The notes under the pieces are model-generated. The model searched no databases. It was not told where the DNA came from and saw nothing but the letters and a program-made list of their open reading frames with translations. The position numbers were made by a program, and so were the translations under genes. DNA of 64,000 nt, taken from Tretioscincus oriximinensis. Taxonomy: Eukaryota; Chordata; Lepidosauria; Squamata; Gymnophthalmidae. Positions within the stretch are counted from its first letter, which is position 1, and every line of letters begins with the position of its first letter. This document shows positions 45,220 to 55,143 of the stretch, one piece after another. Location: NCBI GenBank assembly GCA_022410635.1, contig JAJVDF010000212.1, forward strand, positions 89,479 through 153,478, in the 5' to 3' direction.

Positions 45220-45894
45220 TTAAATCATCCCAGACAGATGACTGTCCAGTCTCTGTTTGAAGACTTCCAGGGAAGGCGAACTCACTACTCCCTGTGGCAA
45301 ACTGTTCCACTGGTTTATCACCCTGACTGTTAGAAAGTTTTTACTGATATCTAATCTAAATCTACTCCCTTGCAGTTTCATTCCATTGTTTCTAGTCCTT
45401 CCATGTGCTAATGAGAACAATGTTGATCCCTCTGCTCTGTGACAGCCCTTCAGATATTTGTAGACAGCTATCAAGTCTCCTCTCAGTCTTCTCTTTTGCA
45501 GACTAAACATCCCTAGATCCTTTAACCGTTCCTCATAGGACATGGTTTCCAGACCACTCACCATCCTTGTAACTCTCTTTTGTACTTGCTCTAGTTTATC
45601 AATGTCCTTTTTAAATTGGGGCCCCCAGAACTGAACACAGTATTCCAAGTGTGGTCGTACCAAAGAACTGTNGAGAGGAATAATTACTTCACGTGAGCGA
45701 GATTCTTTGCCCCCCTTGGTACATCCCAGGATTGTGTTTGCCTTCTTCGCAGCTGCTTCACACTGTTGACTCATGTTTAACCTGTGATCTACCAAAACAC
45801 CCAGGTCCTTCTCACCTGTGCTGCTGTTCAGACATATTCCTCCCATTCTATACATGGTGTTTTCATTATTTTTGCCAAATGTAGGATCTTGCAT
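45220..45894 (-). pseudogene. CR1 ORF2 C-terminal domain
   Basis: The frame follows the RT after a shift near 45850-45890. Motifs: MGGICLNSSTGEKDLGVLVD, HRLNMSQQCEAAAKKANTIL, LVRPHLEYCVQFWGP, KRVTRMVSGLETMSYEERL, LGMFSLQKRRLRGDLIAVYK and the final LPQGVVSSPSLEVFKQRLDS. This thumb and C-terminal region is characteristic of CR1. One ambiguous base falls in it at 45672. Confidence 0.92.
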
Positions 45895-46805
45895 TTCTCT
45901 CTGTTAAATACCATTCTGTTAGTTTCAGCCCATTGTTCAAGTTTGTCTAGATCTTTTTGAATCCTATCTCTATCTTGTTTAGTATTAGCAACACCACCTA
46001 TTTTTGTATCATCAGCAAATTTGATAAGTTTTCCTTCAATTCCTTCATCTAGATCATTTATAAATATGTTAAATAGCACTGGGCCTAGGANAGATCCTTG
46101 TGGTACTCCACTTGAAACATTCTTCCAATTGGATGTGCAGCCATTTATTATCACTCTTTGAGTCCGATCACTAAGCCAGTTTTCAATCCATCTAACTGCT
46201 GCTTTGTCAATTCCATACTTGACCATTTTTTCAATGAGGATGGAATGAGATACTTTGTCAAATGCTTTACTGAAGTCGAGATATACCACATCTACTGCAT
46301 TTCCCTGATCAACCCATTTGGTAATTCTATCATAGAAGAAAATTAGATTAGTCTGGCATGAGTTGTTTGTTACAAATCCATGTTGGCTCTGATTAATTAC
46401 TGCATTCATATCCAAGTGCTGGCATACATGCTGCTTTATAACTTGTTCAAGGAGCTTTCCTGGTATTGAAGTCAGACTCACAGGCTGGTAGTTTCCTGGT
46501 TCTACCTTTTTACCCTTTTTGAAGATAGGGACAATATTTGCCCTTCTCCATTCTACTGGGACTTCTCCTGTTGTCCATGAATTTTCAAAGATCACTGCAA
46601 GTGGTTCCGCTATTACTTCTGCTAGTTCCTTCATTACCCTGGGATGTAGTTCATCTGGGCCTGGTGATTTGAATTCATTTAAATTAGCTAAGAGTTCCCT
46701 CACCTTTTCTCTGTCTATTAAGTGTTTTGATTCTTTTGTTCCTTCAATAGTAGAATGAAGGCCAGCTGTTGTTGTATGTCCTTTTTCAGAAAAAAACAGT
46801 TGCAA
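45828..46805 (-). pseudogene. CR1 ORF2 reverse transcriptase domain
   Basis: This enzyme copies CR1 RNA at the nicked target site. The 325-codon frame contains the RT blocks in order: FKSPGPDELHPRVMKELAE, VPVEWRRANIVPIFKKGKK, NYQPVSLTSIPGKLLEQVI, QHGFVTNNSCQTNL, VVYLDFSKAFDKVSHSILI (first catalytic Asp), SSGVPQGS.LGPVLFNIFI, then KFADDTKIGG (FADD box with the catalytic Asp pair). All three catalytic Asp are kept. It is called a pseudogene because the frame is broken from the endonuclease before it and the C-terminal domain after it. One ambiguous base at 46091 falls in the PQGS block. Confidence 0.93.
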
Positions 46806-47191
46806 AATAAGTGTTCAGAAGTTCAGCTTTCTCAGTATTGTTTTTGATCATTTCACCATTTTCCCTCTGTAGAACTCCTATAGCATCTTTAGCTTTTCTT
46901 TTTCTTTTGACGTACCCCCAAAACCCTTTATTATTGCTTTTTACATGCCTTGCAAAACTCATGTTCATATTCAGCTTTAGCTTTTCTGACACTTGCCCTA
47001 CAATTACTGCAGACTACCTTATATTCTTCCTTAGAAATGTCCCCCTTCTTCCATTTCATAAACAGTATTTTTTTCCTTTTTAGTAAGTTATTAAGATTTG
47101 GGTTCAACCACAGTGGCCTCCTTAGATGCTTCCCGTGTTTTCTTCTTTGGGGAATTGTTAAAGATTGTGCTTCTAGAATCTCATTTCGCAA
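46786..47191 (-). pseudogene. CR1 ORF2 linker between endonuclease and RT
   Basis: Two overlapping frames (47191-46931 and 46992-46786) carry the basic linker: RRPLWLNPNLNNLLKRKKIL, FMKWKKGDISKEEYKVVC, then SNNKGFWGYVKRKRKAKDAI and AELLNTYFATVF. The shift between them is another inactivating change. The same linker occurs at 14236-14556 in the other CR1 type. Confidence 0.85.
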
Positions 47192-47236
47192 GATTTCCCA
47201 TCCTTCTTGGACATTTCTGTCTTTTAAGACTTCTAA

Positions 47237-48055
47237 CTATTGGATTCTTCCTACCCTCCTTCTGAGTCCATCAAAATCTGCTCTTCTGAAATCTAGTCTT
47301 GAAGTCTGAGTCTTCTCAGGTCTTCCGCCCTTTGTTATGTAGAATTCAATGATTGCATGGTCACTGCAGCCCAAGGTCCCAGCCACCCTTACTTCCTCAA
47401 CCATTTCCTCCTTGTTGGTAAGTATTAGATCCAGGATAGTGGAGCCTCTTGTTTTTTCTTCCACTTTTTGNCAGATAAAATTATCAGCTAGAGAAGATAA
47501 AAATTTAGTAGACCTGTGAGTTTTGCCCGAGAGAGATTCCCAGCAAATGTCTGGATAGTTAAAATCTCCCATAATCACTGTATCGTGTTTATTTGAGATC
47601 ATAGTCATCTGATGTAGGAAGAGTTCATCTATATCTTCTGTTTGTCCAGGAGGCCTATAATAAACTCCCACGATGGTGTCCTTTCTGTTTTTCTCTCCTT
47701 GTATTTTTACCCAGATGGTTTCTACAGAGCTTCCATTTTCTGAAACTTGAACCTCTGAGGAGGTATATGTTTCCTTAACATACAACGCAACACCACCTCC
47801 CCTTTTGTGAAGTCTGTTTCTTATACATAAGTTGTAACCTCTAAGCTTTGTATTCCAATCATGTGTCTCATCCCACCAANTTTCAGTAATGCCTATGACA
47901 TCATATTTATTTTCCTGTATTAACATCTCCAATTCTTCTTGTTTGTTTCCCATGTAGAAGCATTTTAGTTTGTGATTTAGCTTGTCTTCTCTGGGTCTCT
48001 CCCAAANGTTTTGCTTCTTTTCTTTTAATTTTGCCAGTAAGATCGTCCTCTGCAT
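47237..48055 (-). pseudogene. CR1 ORF2 APE-type endonuclease domain
   Basis: This domain nicks target DNA to prime reverse transcription. The 272-codon frame has the apurinic-endonuclease-like blocks: MLIQENKYDVIGITE.WWDE, HKRGGGVALYVKETYTSSEV, TIVGVYYRPPGQTEDIDELF, TVIMGDFNYPDICWESL (metal and catalytic Asp/Asn), GSTILDLILTNKEEMVEEV and GCSDHAIIEF (final catalytic Asp-His). It ends at a premature stop after RRVGRIQ. Ambiguous bases at 47471, 47880 and 48006. Confidence 0.92.
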
Positions 48056-48106
48056 TCATTGGCTGTGCATGTTTGCCTGCCCTTTTACTTCCCTTCCCCT
48101 TCTGCT

Positions 48107-48412
48107 TTAATTTAAAGCTCTCCTGATGAGTGATGCCAGATGCCTTCCAAAAATATTCTTTCCCGTTCTTGTAAGGTGTAGCCCATCCCTTGCCAAGAGT
48201 CCATCATATAAGTAGGTCATTCCGTGGTCTAGAAATCCAAATCCTTGTTGGTAGCACCACCATCGTAGCCAGTTGTTTACCTTCAAAATCTTGTTCCACC
48301 TTCTTCTTCCATGACCATCCACTGGGAAAATAGATGAGAAGACTACCTGTGCTCCTAGTTCCTTCAAAGATTTTTCCAAATGAATACACTGATGATGATT
48401 AACACACTTCAT
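48107..48412 (-). pseudogene. CR1 ORF1 C-terminal part (esterase-like)
   Basis: The frame encodes the end of CR1 ORF1, with VNHHQCIHLEKSLKELGAQV, VVFSSIFPVDG and RDGLHLTRTGKNIFGRHLA. Some CR1 ORF1 proteins carry an SGNH/GDSL-type esterase. Here the DGLHL block would hold the C-terminal Asp-x-x-His pair. The N-terminal part with the nucleophile is absent because the copy is truncated at about 48412. The role in retroposition is not established. Confidence 0.75.
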
Positions 48413-49350
48413 GGGAGAGACTTTTCCACAGTCTGGGGGCNAGAAAAGGCCCAGTTTCTACTCCTTTTGCTGCTGAGAGAGGTGGTACAATCAAGAGGGC
48501 CTCCTTTGCAGATCTTAAAGCATGGACNGGTTGATATGGGATTAGCTGTTTCTTTAGATATTTAGGTGTCAGGTCATTTAGAGTCTTAAAATTGGGATCA
48601 TTAGAAAGCACCTTGAATTGGCACACCTCTTTCAAGATTATATGATATTTGTCCAGCTAGTTGTTTGCCAGCAATCTAGCTGCTGCGTTCTGTACTAGCT
48701 GCAGCTTCAGAATTGTATTCATGAGAAACCCTAGATAGATTACACTAGAATAATCCAATCTGGATGTGACTATCAAAGTGTGGATTACTGTGATTGTCCC
48801 TGTTCAGAAGTGGCCATAAATGGCAAACCAGTCTTAACTAGAACAGGCTGACCTGATGACCTATTTTAGGGGGGAGAAGACCCGGTTTGGGGGTGTCTAC
48901 CTCACCCTCCAGGGGGGGGGTGTTACCCCATTTTTTGCTGAAAAAAAAAACTTTTAAAAAATGAATTTTTTAAAATCCACTGCACCACCACTAGGAGTGT
49001 CTGGCAACCAGGCCCCATTTCTGAATACACCCTCCCCTCAGTAAAAANTTTTTTTAAATGCAAATATCTCACATACGTCAACAAATTNTCACACACTTCA
49101 AAAAATTCTCTCACGCTTCATAGATTTCTTAGGCGGGAATTACCCCATTTTGGGCCTCAGAAAATCTGGTCAGTCTAAACTAGAAGTAGGTGCTTTTGGC
49201 ACCACTTCCACTTGATCTTCAATCCCTTCAAAGATAGTGTGCCTCCCAACTTCATGAACTTGGAATGTTCTAACATGCTGTACCTACGTGTTGTCTGGAT
49301 TCAGCTTCAATTTATTGGCCCACATCCAGCCCATCATTGCCTCCAGCATA
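48411..49350 (-). mobile_element. L2-like LINE, 3' part, split by a hAT-like insertion
   Basis: Minus-strand translation at 48399-48635 gives LNDLTPKYLKKQLIPY, VHALRSAKEALLIVPPLSAA, KGVETGPF and APRLWKSLSHEV, an L2-type C-terminal end. Plus-strand landmarks ttgaattgg, ctctttcaagat, ctgctgcgttctgtactagc and ataatccaatctgga match the family at 27180-27420. The copy is interrupted at 48844-49177 and resumes at about 49186 (gtaggtgcttttggcaccac, tgtctggattcagcttcaat, cccacatccagcccatcatt). Confidence 0.7.
48844..49177. mobile_element. hAT-like non-autonomous element with 8-bp target duplication
   Basis: Flanked on both sides by aactagaa (48836-48843 and 49178-49185), an 8-bp duplication as made by hAT elements. 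The ends are caggctgacctgatgacct and, on the reverse strand, tagactgaccagattttctg, an imperfect inverted repeat. The inside is rich in ggggt/acccc and t runs and has no coding capacity. A second, partial copy is at 15790-15916. Confidence 0.8.
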
Positions 49351-49960
49351 AGTAGATCAAGCTACAAAGATAAGCAAGATGAATTATCCCTTTCTGTAAT
49401 GAGTCTGCACCACACAGAAAGTGGATGTCCAAAAATGCAGCCTCAAGTGCAACAGCACATAGAGAAGTCACAGTACTTGAAACTTATGGAGAGTAGAACC
49501 TTGCAGAAAAAGAAAACATTTGCTTCCCCACTCCTAGAAATTAAATGTACTGTTCTGAAAGATTATTCTTGTTACCAACCCAAACCTTTAGCTGAGATTC
49601 AAAAATATGTGATTAATAAAACATCTTGCAGCTCTTTAAAGACACATATAGTGGCATATTTTTTGTGAGCATGAAATCATTCATCACCATGAGCATATTT
49701 CTGTAAAAATGAACAAAACTGTAAATAAACACAATGACCACCATGTTCACAGGCTGTTATAACAATGGTCTTCAGCAGAAAGAGCAGCATTCTTTCCCAG
49801 TGCAGGCACTATCACTGTTTAAGTCGGACAGATTTATCTGTTTTAATAATTATTTGATTGTGATCTACCCCAAAATTGGTAAGTATACAGAGAGTGGGAC
49901 CTCCACATATTTTGAACTACAAGTCCTATGACATTCAGTCAACACTAGTTGATAGTAGAT
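49351..49960. other. Non-coding DNA with a 126-codon open frame
   Basis: A plus-strand frame at 49288-49668 begins in the L2-like repeat and has no domain. I regard it as chance. Confidence 0.35.
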
Positions 49961-49965
49961 AAGAA

Positions 49966-50660
49966 ATCAGAACCTAAGAGGAGTCCTGTTTGATTAGTCA
50001 CAACCCATCGAGTCCTGTTTAATACAGTAGCCCAGAAACAAAAAGAAGAATCTCAGAAAACAATAATAAACAGAAAAAGAAGAAAACCCTCAATTCCACA
50101 AAATCACCAGTTAGGTAGGTATATAAAAGTATCTGGTGAATGGACTATGTCCAAACTAAATCAAAATTTAATACATACATTCAATACAACTAAAACATAA
50201 TAAAAATAACCAAATAAAAAGTCCATAGAAAGTAAAAATTGCCTTGCCTGAGTCCAAAAATAATCCTAAAGAAAGGGTGCCATTTGTACAATACTATGTA
50301 CTGGTGTAGTCCTATCAGTAGAATGCACTGTAAGATGGATGCAAAATTGGCCAGATGTGTTTCAACTTACACTTTTGGTCTTCCTTGGTGGCCTATTCTC
50401 TGAGAAAACCATCACCTGCTCTCAATTCTCTAAAATGGCAGAGGCATATTGTCTGACTTTGTATTTAGGCATTACTTGTAGTAGCCACCAATATATCTAT
50501 CCACCATAAGTTTATCTAACCATTTTTTAAAGCGATCCAGACTATACAGCTAAGATACCCCCCTAGCCATTGGTATATCTATCCTCTATGAATTTGTAAA
50601 CCCATTTCTTAAAATTATCCATGCTGTATAGGTAAAGGTCCTTAAGCAAGAGCCATCAAT
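49966..50660 (-). mobile_element. CR1 tail split by a Penelope-like 3' end
   Basis: CR1 text (aacctaagaggagtcctgtt, cacaacccatcgagtcct, acagtagcccag) stops at about 50037 and resumes at about 50397-50650 (gcagaggcatattgtctgac, aatatatctatccaccataa, taaagcgatccagac). The roughly 360 bp between them reads, on the minus strand, ccaaggaagaccaaaagtg, tgaaacacatctggcc, then a t-rich tail (tttttatttggttatttt). This resembles the 3' end of Penelope-like (Poseidon-type) elements. The CR1 part is clear; the inserted element is tentative. Confidence 0.5.
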
Positions 50661-51630
50661 CTATTTATCTGTGACATATTTTGGCTTCCATTTGACAAGA
50701 ACTGCAGCAAGGGATAAAAGCAAGCATCTGTCGGTAAAGTGGCCTTTAGCAATCTTTCATTCAAGGCATGAAAAACCTGAAGAACTGGCTGCAGGCCTGT
50801 TACCTAGTTTCATACATCATCACACTGCAGCTATATAAAGAAATACCTGTGGTCCAGTAACCTTTGGTAACTATTATTCTGGTAACTTGGATTGTTGTAT
50901 TGAATTCACAGATCTTACATTACTTTTCAGAATGCTACAAAGAAGCACAAGTACATCTATAGTTGCATGCTATTCACTAACAAGGTTTCCACAATTCAGC
51001 AAGCCAGTCACCACAGGGGTGCAGTGAATCATAACACAGATGCAAAGCTGATTACATTAGTGCACGCTATGGCAGATCAAATATGCACAAAGGAGTAGCC
51101 ACTAAATTGCATCTTTCAGCATTCTGTAAGCTTCTGATAGAGTATTTATAAATCAATAGNTAGCTTTCAGGAACATTTTGCTCCCTCCAGTATGTCAAGC
51201 CATAGTCACAAATCACATATGACAGCACAAATCACCCAGGACCACAAATATTATTTATATAGGAAAGCAATGCAAGAACTATAGCCCACCTGGAGCTACT
51301 TAGCATATACAGGTGACCACAAGCTTCATAAAATTCTCACAAAATATATTTAGTACATTCAGAAATAAAGATACTTCAAAATCACCGATGTACAGAGTTT
51401 ACATAGGAAACAAATACATACAAAATGTTATTCCAGCTTTTTTTTGGAAAGAATTCATAACACAAGATATAAAACTTTGTAANAGGAAGGCACCATTCCA
51501 TTTTCAAGGGCATTTTCTTCTCAGAATTCACTATAGTCTTACTGGTCTTTAAATGAATCCTTCAGAAATACTGGTCATCTACAATCTTTATTAAGTCTGC
51601 CAGTGTCTTTCCAAACACTGTAAAAACATA
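50661..51630. other. Non-coding DNA, nothing recognised
   Basis: AT-rich; one ambiguous base at 51160 and one at 51483. Confidence 0.35.
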
Positions 51631-51636
51631 GATAAT

Positions 51637-51800
51637 CAGTGAAATGCCATTTGCAGGGAGTCATGAACACGTGCATATTTTGCTTTCCTCTGTTTGGACT
51701 GNCCAGGTGCATCTGGTGGGCCTCTGTGTGACACAGAATGCTGGACTAGATGTGCTGTGGGCTGATCCAGTATGGCTCTTCTTATGTTCTTATAAAATAT
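51637..51800 (+). mobile_element. CR1 3' tail fragment
   Basis: It has aatgccatttgcagggagtc, catgaacacgtgcatatttt, ggtgcatctggtgggcctct, tgctggactagatgtgc and gctcttcttatgttcttat, the reverse complement of 12560-12710 and 16180-16320. 5'-truncated. Confidence 0.85.
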
Positions 51801-53930
51801 TTGACAAATGGCAACCCTATTCCTATAGCAAGTTTTGCTTTGCAGTTTCATATTTTCATTTCTTTTCTGGAAATATCTATAACTGAACCTTTGCCTTGTC
51901 TTACTGGTTGCCCCTCCACACAATGTTTTCTTACCGGAACATTTCCACATCATGAGTGTTCCGCTATATGTGCAAATGGAGCTTTTGCCATGCATAGCCA
52001 TGCGCCAGGGAGGAAGATGCAAGAAACCACAATTTATTGAAATGGTTCTTGTATTGCTTTGTGAATTAGCCCATATTTCCCTTCTCAAACTTCATGGGCC
52101 TCTTTGTTAACAGGAGAAGGCAAGATTTAGTAAAATACTTGAGATGCAATGCAGAATCTCATGCACAGAAATTCTCATTATTTACTTTCGAGTTAGTGAG
52201 GACAGAAGCAGAATTGCATACTGAGCATGCTCAGAATTTACTTTCTGGTTTAGTCAGCTCGGCTGTTCCACATGAATTTAAAGGCTTTATGATTTGTTTG
52301 CAAAAGGATGAAGGCATGCACACCTGGACTCAGAAGAGGTTGCTTTCAGAAGTTAATGTCATTGAGGTTTTTAAACATGGTGTGATGTTTAGTCATAAAC
52401 AACAGTGATACTTGGAATAATCCTCAGCTCTTTCTCACAAACACTATAAGTACCTTCTTATCTTTTGGTACTACTTCTATCAAACTAGTTTGCCTGTTTC
52501 TAAAACAAACAAACATATAGAAGTGGTCTACTAAAATGCCCCATATCATTGCAGCTCAGTAGGAGAGGGATAAGCATTATTTAGGCATGTCACCTTTAAG
52601 CTTTTGCCTTGAATAATGCTACGGGGAGTTTTGCTTCCAAATGGTATAGCTTAAAGGATCTTCAATGCTTAAGCAAAGTACCCAGAGAAACAAGACCATT
52701 TCCAAAATCTTGGGGGAAGTCCAAATATTTCATACAAAATATACCATACAAAATCAAAATTGACTAAGAAATGGAGAAATTGTTCCTGCCTTATTAGCCA
52801 TTTTTGAATAAAAGCTGGATAGTCTAGTTCTGATTTCCCAATACTACGCAGATGATTCATATCAATGACCTACAACACTTTCAGTTGTTGCAGTGTTATG
52901 CCGTTACTTAGAGAAATGGACTTAATCCAGCATATCATCCACAGTCAAACATCACGTTTGTTTTTTGCATCTGTACCATAATGGGAGCAGATTAATCTAA
53001 CAAAAAAGATGTACTCGCTCCATCTTTGGAACAAATCACTTCTGGTTTGGGGTTGAATTAATCGTCTAATTAGTGGTTTGGTTTGAGGCATAGTTAGTGG
53101 TTTGGTTTGTGGTAGAAGAGCAAGAAATAAACATGTGAACCATGATTAAAACCAGACAAGTAAAGCAGTAAAAAAACTGTGCCTGCCTCATGTGCAACTT
53201 TCTCAAGGCAAAGTTCACTTTAAATAGCACTCCAATTGACTATCACAAAACACCTTTGTCTAGTACTTAGGTTGATTCCTAGCTGGCAGGAACTCTTTTC
53301 TTTATGAACTCTGAGTGAAGGATTTTCACTCAACCCACTTATATTTGATTNAAGCAATAAGAGACGGACTGCCATCACCCTTTCACAATAATTATTGGGT
53401 ACTTATAGATCAGAATATATCTCAAAGGCAAACGAACAGCATCCTGAAAGCCTTTTGCCAACACCTGTCATTATACTAGATGTGTAATGGATTGGATATG
53501 GGCCAATAAGCCAAGGCTACATCCAGTAAAAAGAGAGTAATTCTAATTTGATGGTATTCAGGAATGAGAATTAGGCACATTCTTGTTCAGGGGGAGAGGG
53601 CTACATTTCAAAAAAGCAGATTTGCACTTTGACGTAAAATATGAAATAGTCAAAGATATATTTTTTTAACATAGAATATTTGGTAACACTCTGTAAAAAT
53701 ATAATATATTATGGCTATATATAGCCCATATTTAATTTCTGGCATCTTCCCAGAAGAAAATCATAGCAAATTACTCTTGTATCTTTGCCAAGTAAACTTC
53801 ACAGACGTAGCCATACAGTCAGGGCTTGACTCAAAGGCATCTTTATCCTTTNCCCCCCCCTAACAATGATGAATACAACGAAACAACATTAAGAGGTTAA
53901 TTTTCACCACTTTCCATTTCCTGTAAGCGA
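51801..53930. other. Non-coding DNA, nothing recognised
   Basis: No repeat recognised. A short internal repeat (gtggtttggtttg..g.gta) occurs twice around 53070-53115. Confidence 0.35.
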
Positions 53931-53933
53931 AGC

Positions 53934-54230
53934 AGGCACAAATGGCGCAGTCGCTAAGGAGACTGTCTCTCATCTGGGAGATCGGGTTCCGAAGCCCTGT
54001 GTCGGACGTGGGGAAGGGTGAGCATCTTCTACTAGCCTGTAGCTCTAGCCAACCCAGCTAATCGAAAGCAAGAATTGCAAGAAATTGCAACTGACTGCAA
54101 GTAGATAAATGGGAAGCACCATAGCCTGGTGGGGAAGACAGAGTATAAGCCTTCGGATAAAAAATACACTTGTAAGCTGCTTTGAGTCTCTTTAGGTGAT
54201 AAAAACCCAGNCCTCCTCATCCTCTTCCTT
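53934..54230 (+). mobile_element. tRNA-headed SINE with L2-like tail, copy 1
   Basis: Polymerase III A box tggcgcagtcgc at 53943-53954 and B box gggttccgaagccc at 53983-53996, about 30 bp apart as in a tRNA. Body: gtcggacgtggggaagggtg, tagctctagccaacccagct, aattgcaagaaattgcaact, gcctggtggggaagacagag. The tail ttgtaagctgctttgagtct is shared with L2 LINEs, whose machinery probably moved it. Confidence 0.82.
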
Positions 54231-54719
54231 CATGTTTTTCAAAGAAGAAATCACTCAAACTGGATATTATAGTGCTGTGAATGATCCCGATAAAAGAAAA
54301 TAACTGTTCTACTTTCTTTGATCATTTGCCTATTGGATACATGCTTTGAGATGCCAAGATGCAGGGATACAAATTGAACTCCTCCTGAATCCACCTGACT
54401 GTCCCAACCTGTTCTGCACTCATCAGCCCCAATAGCCTCATCTCACTCCTAAGATCCTATCTCTACTCTATGATGCTCCAAGCTCTAAACTCTGCAGCAC
54501 ATTACATAGCAGATGTTAGTGAGAAGTACAAGGTCCTTACTGCAGCCAAGCTTGAGTGGATGAAATAAAAATTCTAGGCAGTCTAATGGGTACATATGCA
54601 AAATTTCCCCAGGATCCCATGTGCAGCACTACTTCCTATCTTCCCCTGCCAAACACAGATACATACTTCAATAACTGTCAACTCTTAGGTAAGGATATCT
54701 GAACCCATACATTAACTAG

Positions 54720-54855
54720 CATTGTGAAGAAGAAGTAGAAGAAGTAGAAGAAGTAGAAGAAGTAGAAGTAGAAGAAGAGGAAGAAGAGGAAGAAGAGGAA
54801 GAAGAGGAAGAAGAGGAAGAAGAGGAAGAAGAGGAAGAAGAAAAAGAGGAATCTT
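54720..54855. repeat. (GAA/GAGGAA)n microsatellite, SINE tail
   Basis: About 130 bp of purine-only repeats (gaagtaga, then gaagaagag units). It is the 3' tail of the minus-strand SINE that starts at 55143. Confidence 0.9.
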
Positions 54856-55143
54856 TCTACATCCCACCCTTCTTCCCCCAAAATGGCTTACACGCTTAAT
54901 TTTCACCCAAAGGCTTAAATCTATTCTGTCTTCCCCACCAGGTTAATGGTGGCACTCATTCATCTAATTTACATATAGATTGCAATTTTACATTGCAAAT
55001 CTACTGCCTTTCGAATAGCTGAGTTGGCTAGAGCTGAAGGCCAATAGAGGGAGCTCACCCCTCTTCTTGTCCGACACAGGGCCTTGAAACTGGATCTCTC
55101 AGTTGAAAGACTGGCTTTTTAGTGACTGAGCTATTTATGCCTT
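54856..55143 (-). mobile_element. tRNA-headed SINE with L2-like tail, copy 2
   Basis: The minus strand reads ataaatagctcagtcactaa (A box region), gatccagtttcaaggccctg (B box region), tgtcggacaagaagagggg, agctctagccaactcagct, aacctggtggggaagacaga and gtgtaagccattttggggg. Then come the purine/pyrimidine repeats at 54720-54855. More diverged than copy 1. Confidence 0.8.

Larger units (their letters stand above)
45143..48412 (-). mobile_element. Near full-length CR1 LINE (ATTCTATG-tailed type)
   Basis: About 3.27 kb on the minus strand. Order 5' to 3': end of ORF1 (48412-48107), ORF2 endonuclease (48055-47237), linker, reverse transcriptase (46805-45828) and C-terminal domain (45894-45220). The 3' end carries the octamer tail (agaatcatagaatcatagag on the plus strand at 45143). 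The ORF2 frame changes at least three times and has a stop after the endonuclease, so it cannot be translated intact. Identity to the copy at 16915-17841 is high, indicating a recent subfamily. The 5' end abuts an L2-like element at 48411. Confidence 0.93.

Noticed and set aside
53943..53996. A possible functional tRNA gene (A and B boxes)
   Set aside because: The sequence does not fold into a full cloverleaf and continues into a SINE body with an L2-like tail, repeated at 54856 and 57593.
54678..54906. Leu- or Phe-repeat frames on the minus strand
   Set aside because: Translation of the GAA/GAGGAA tract; low-complexity artefact.
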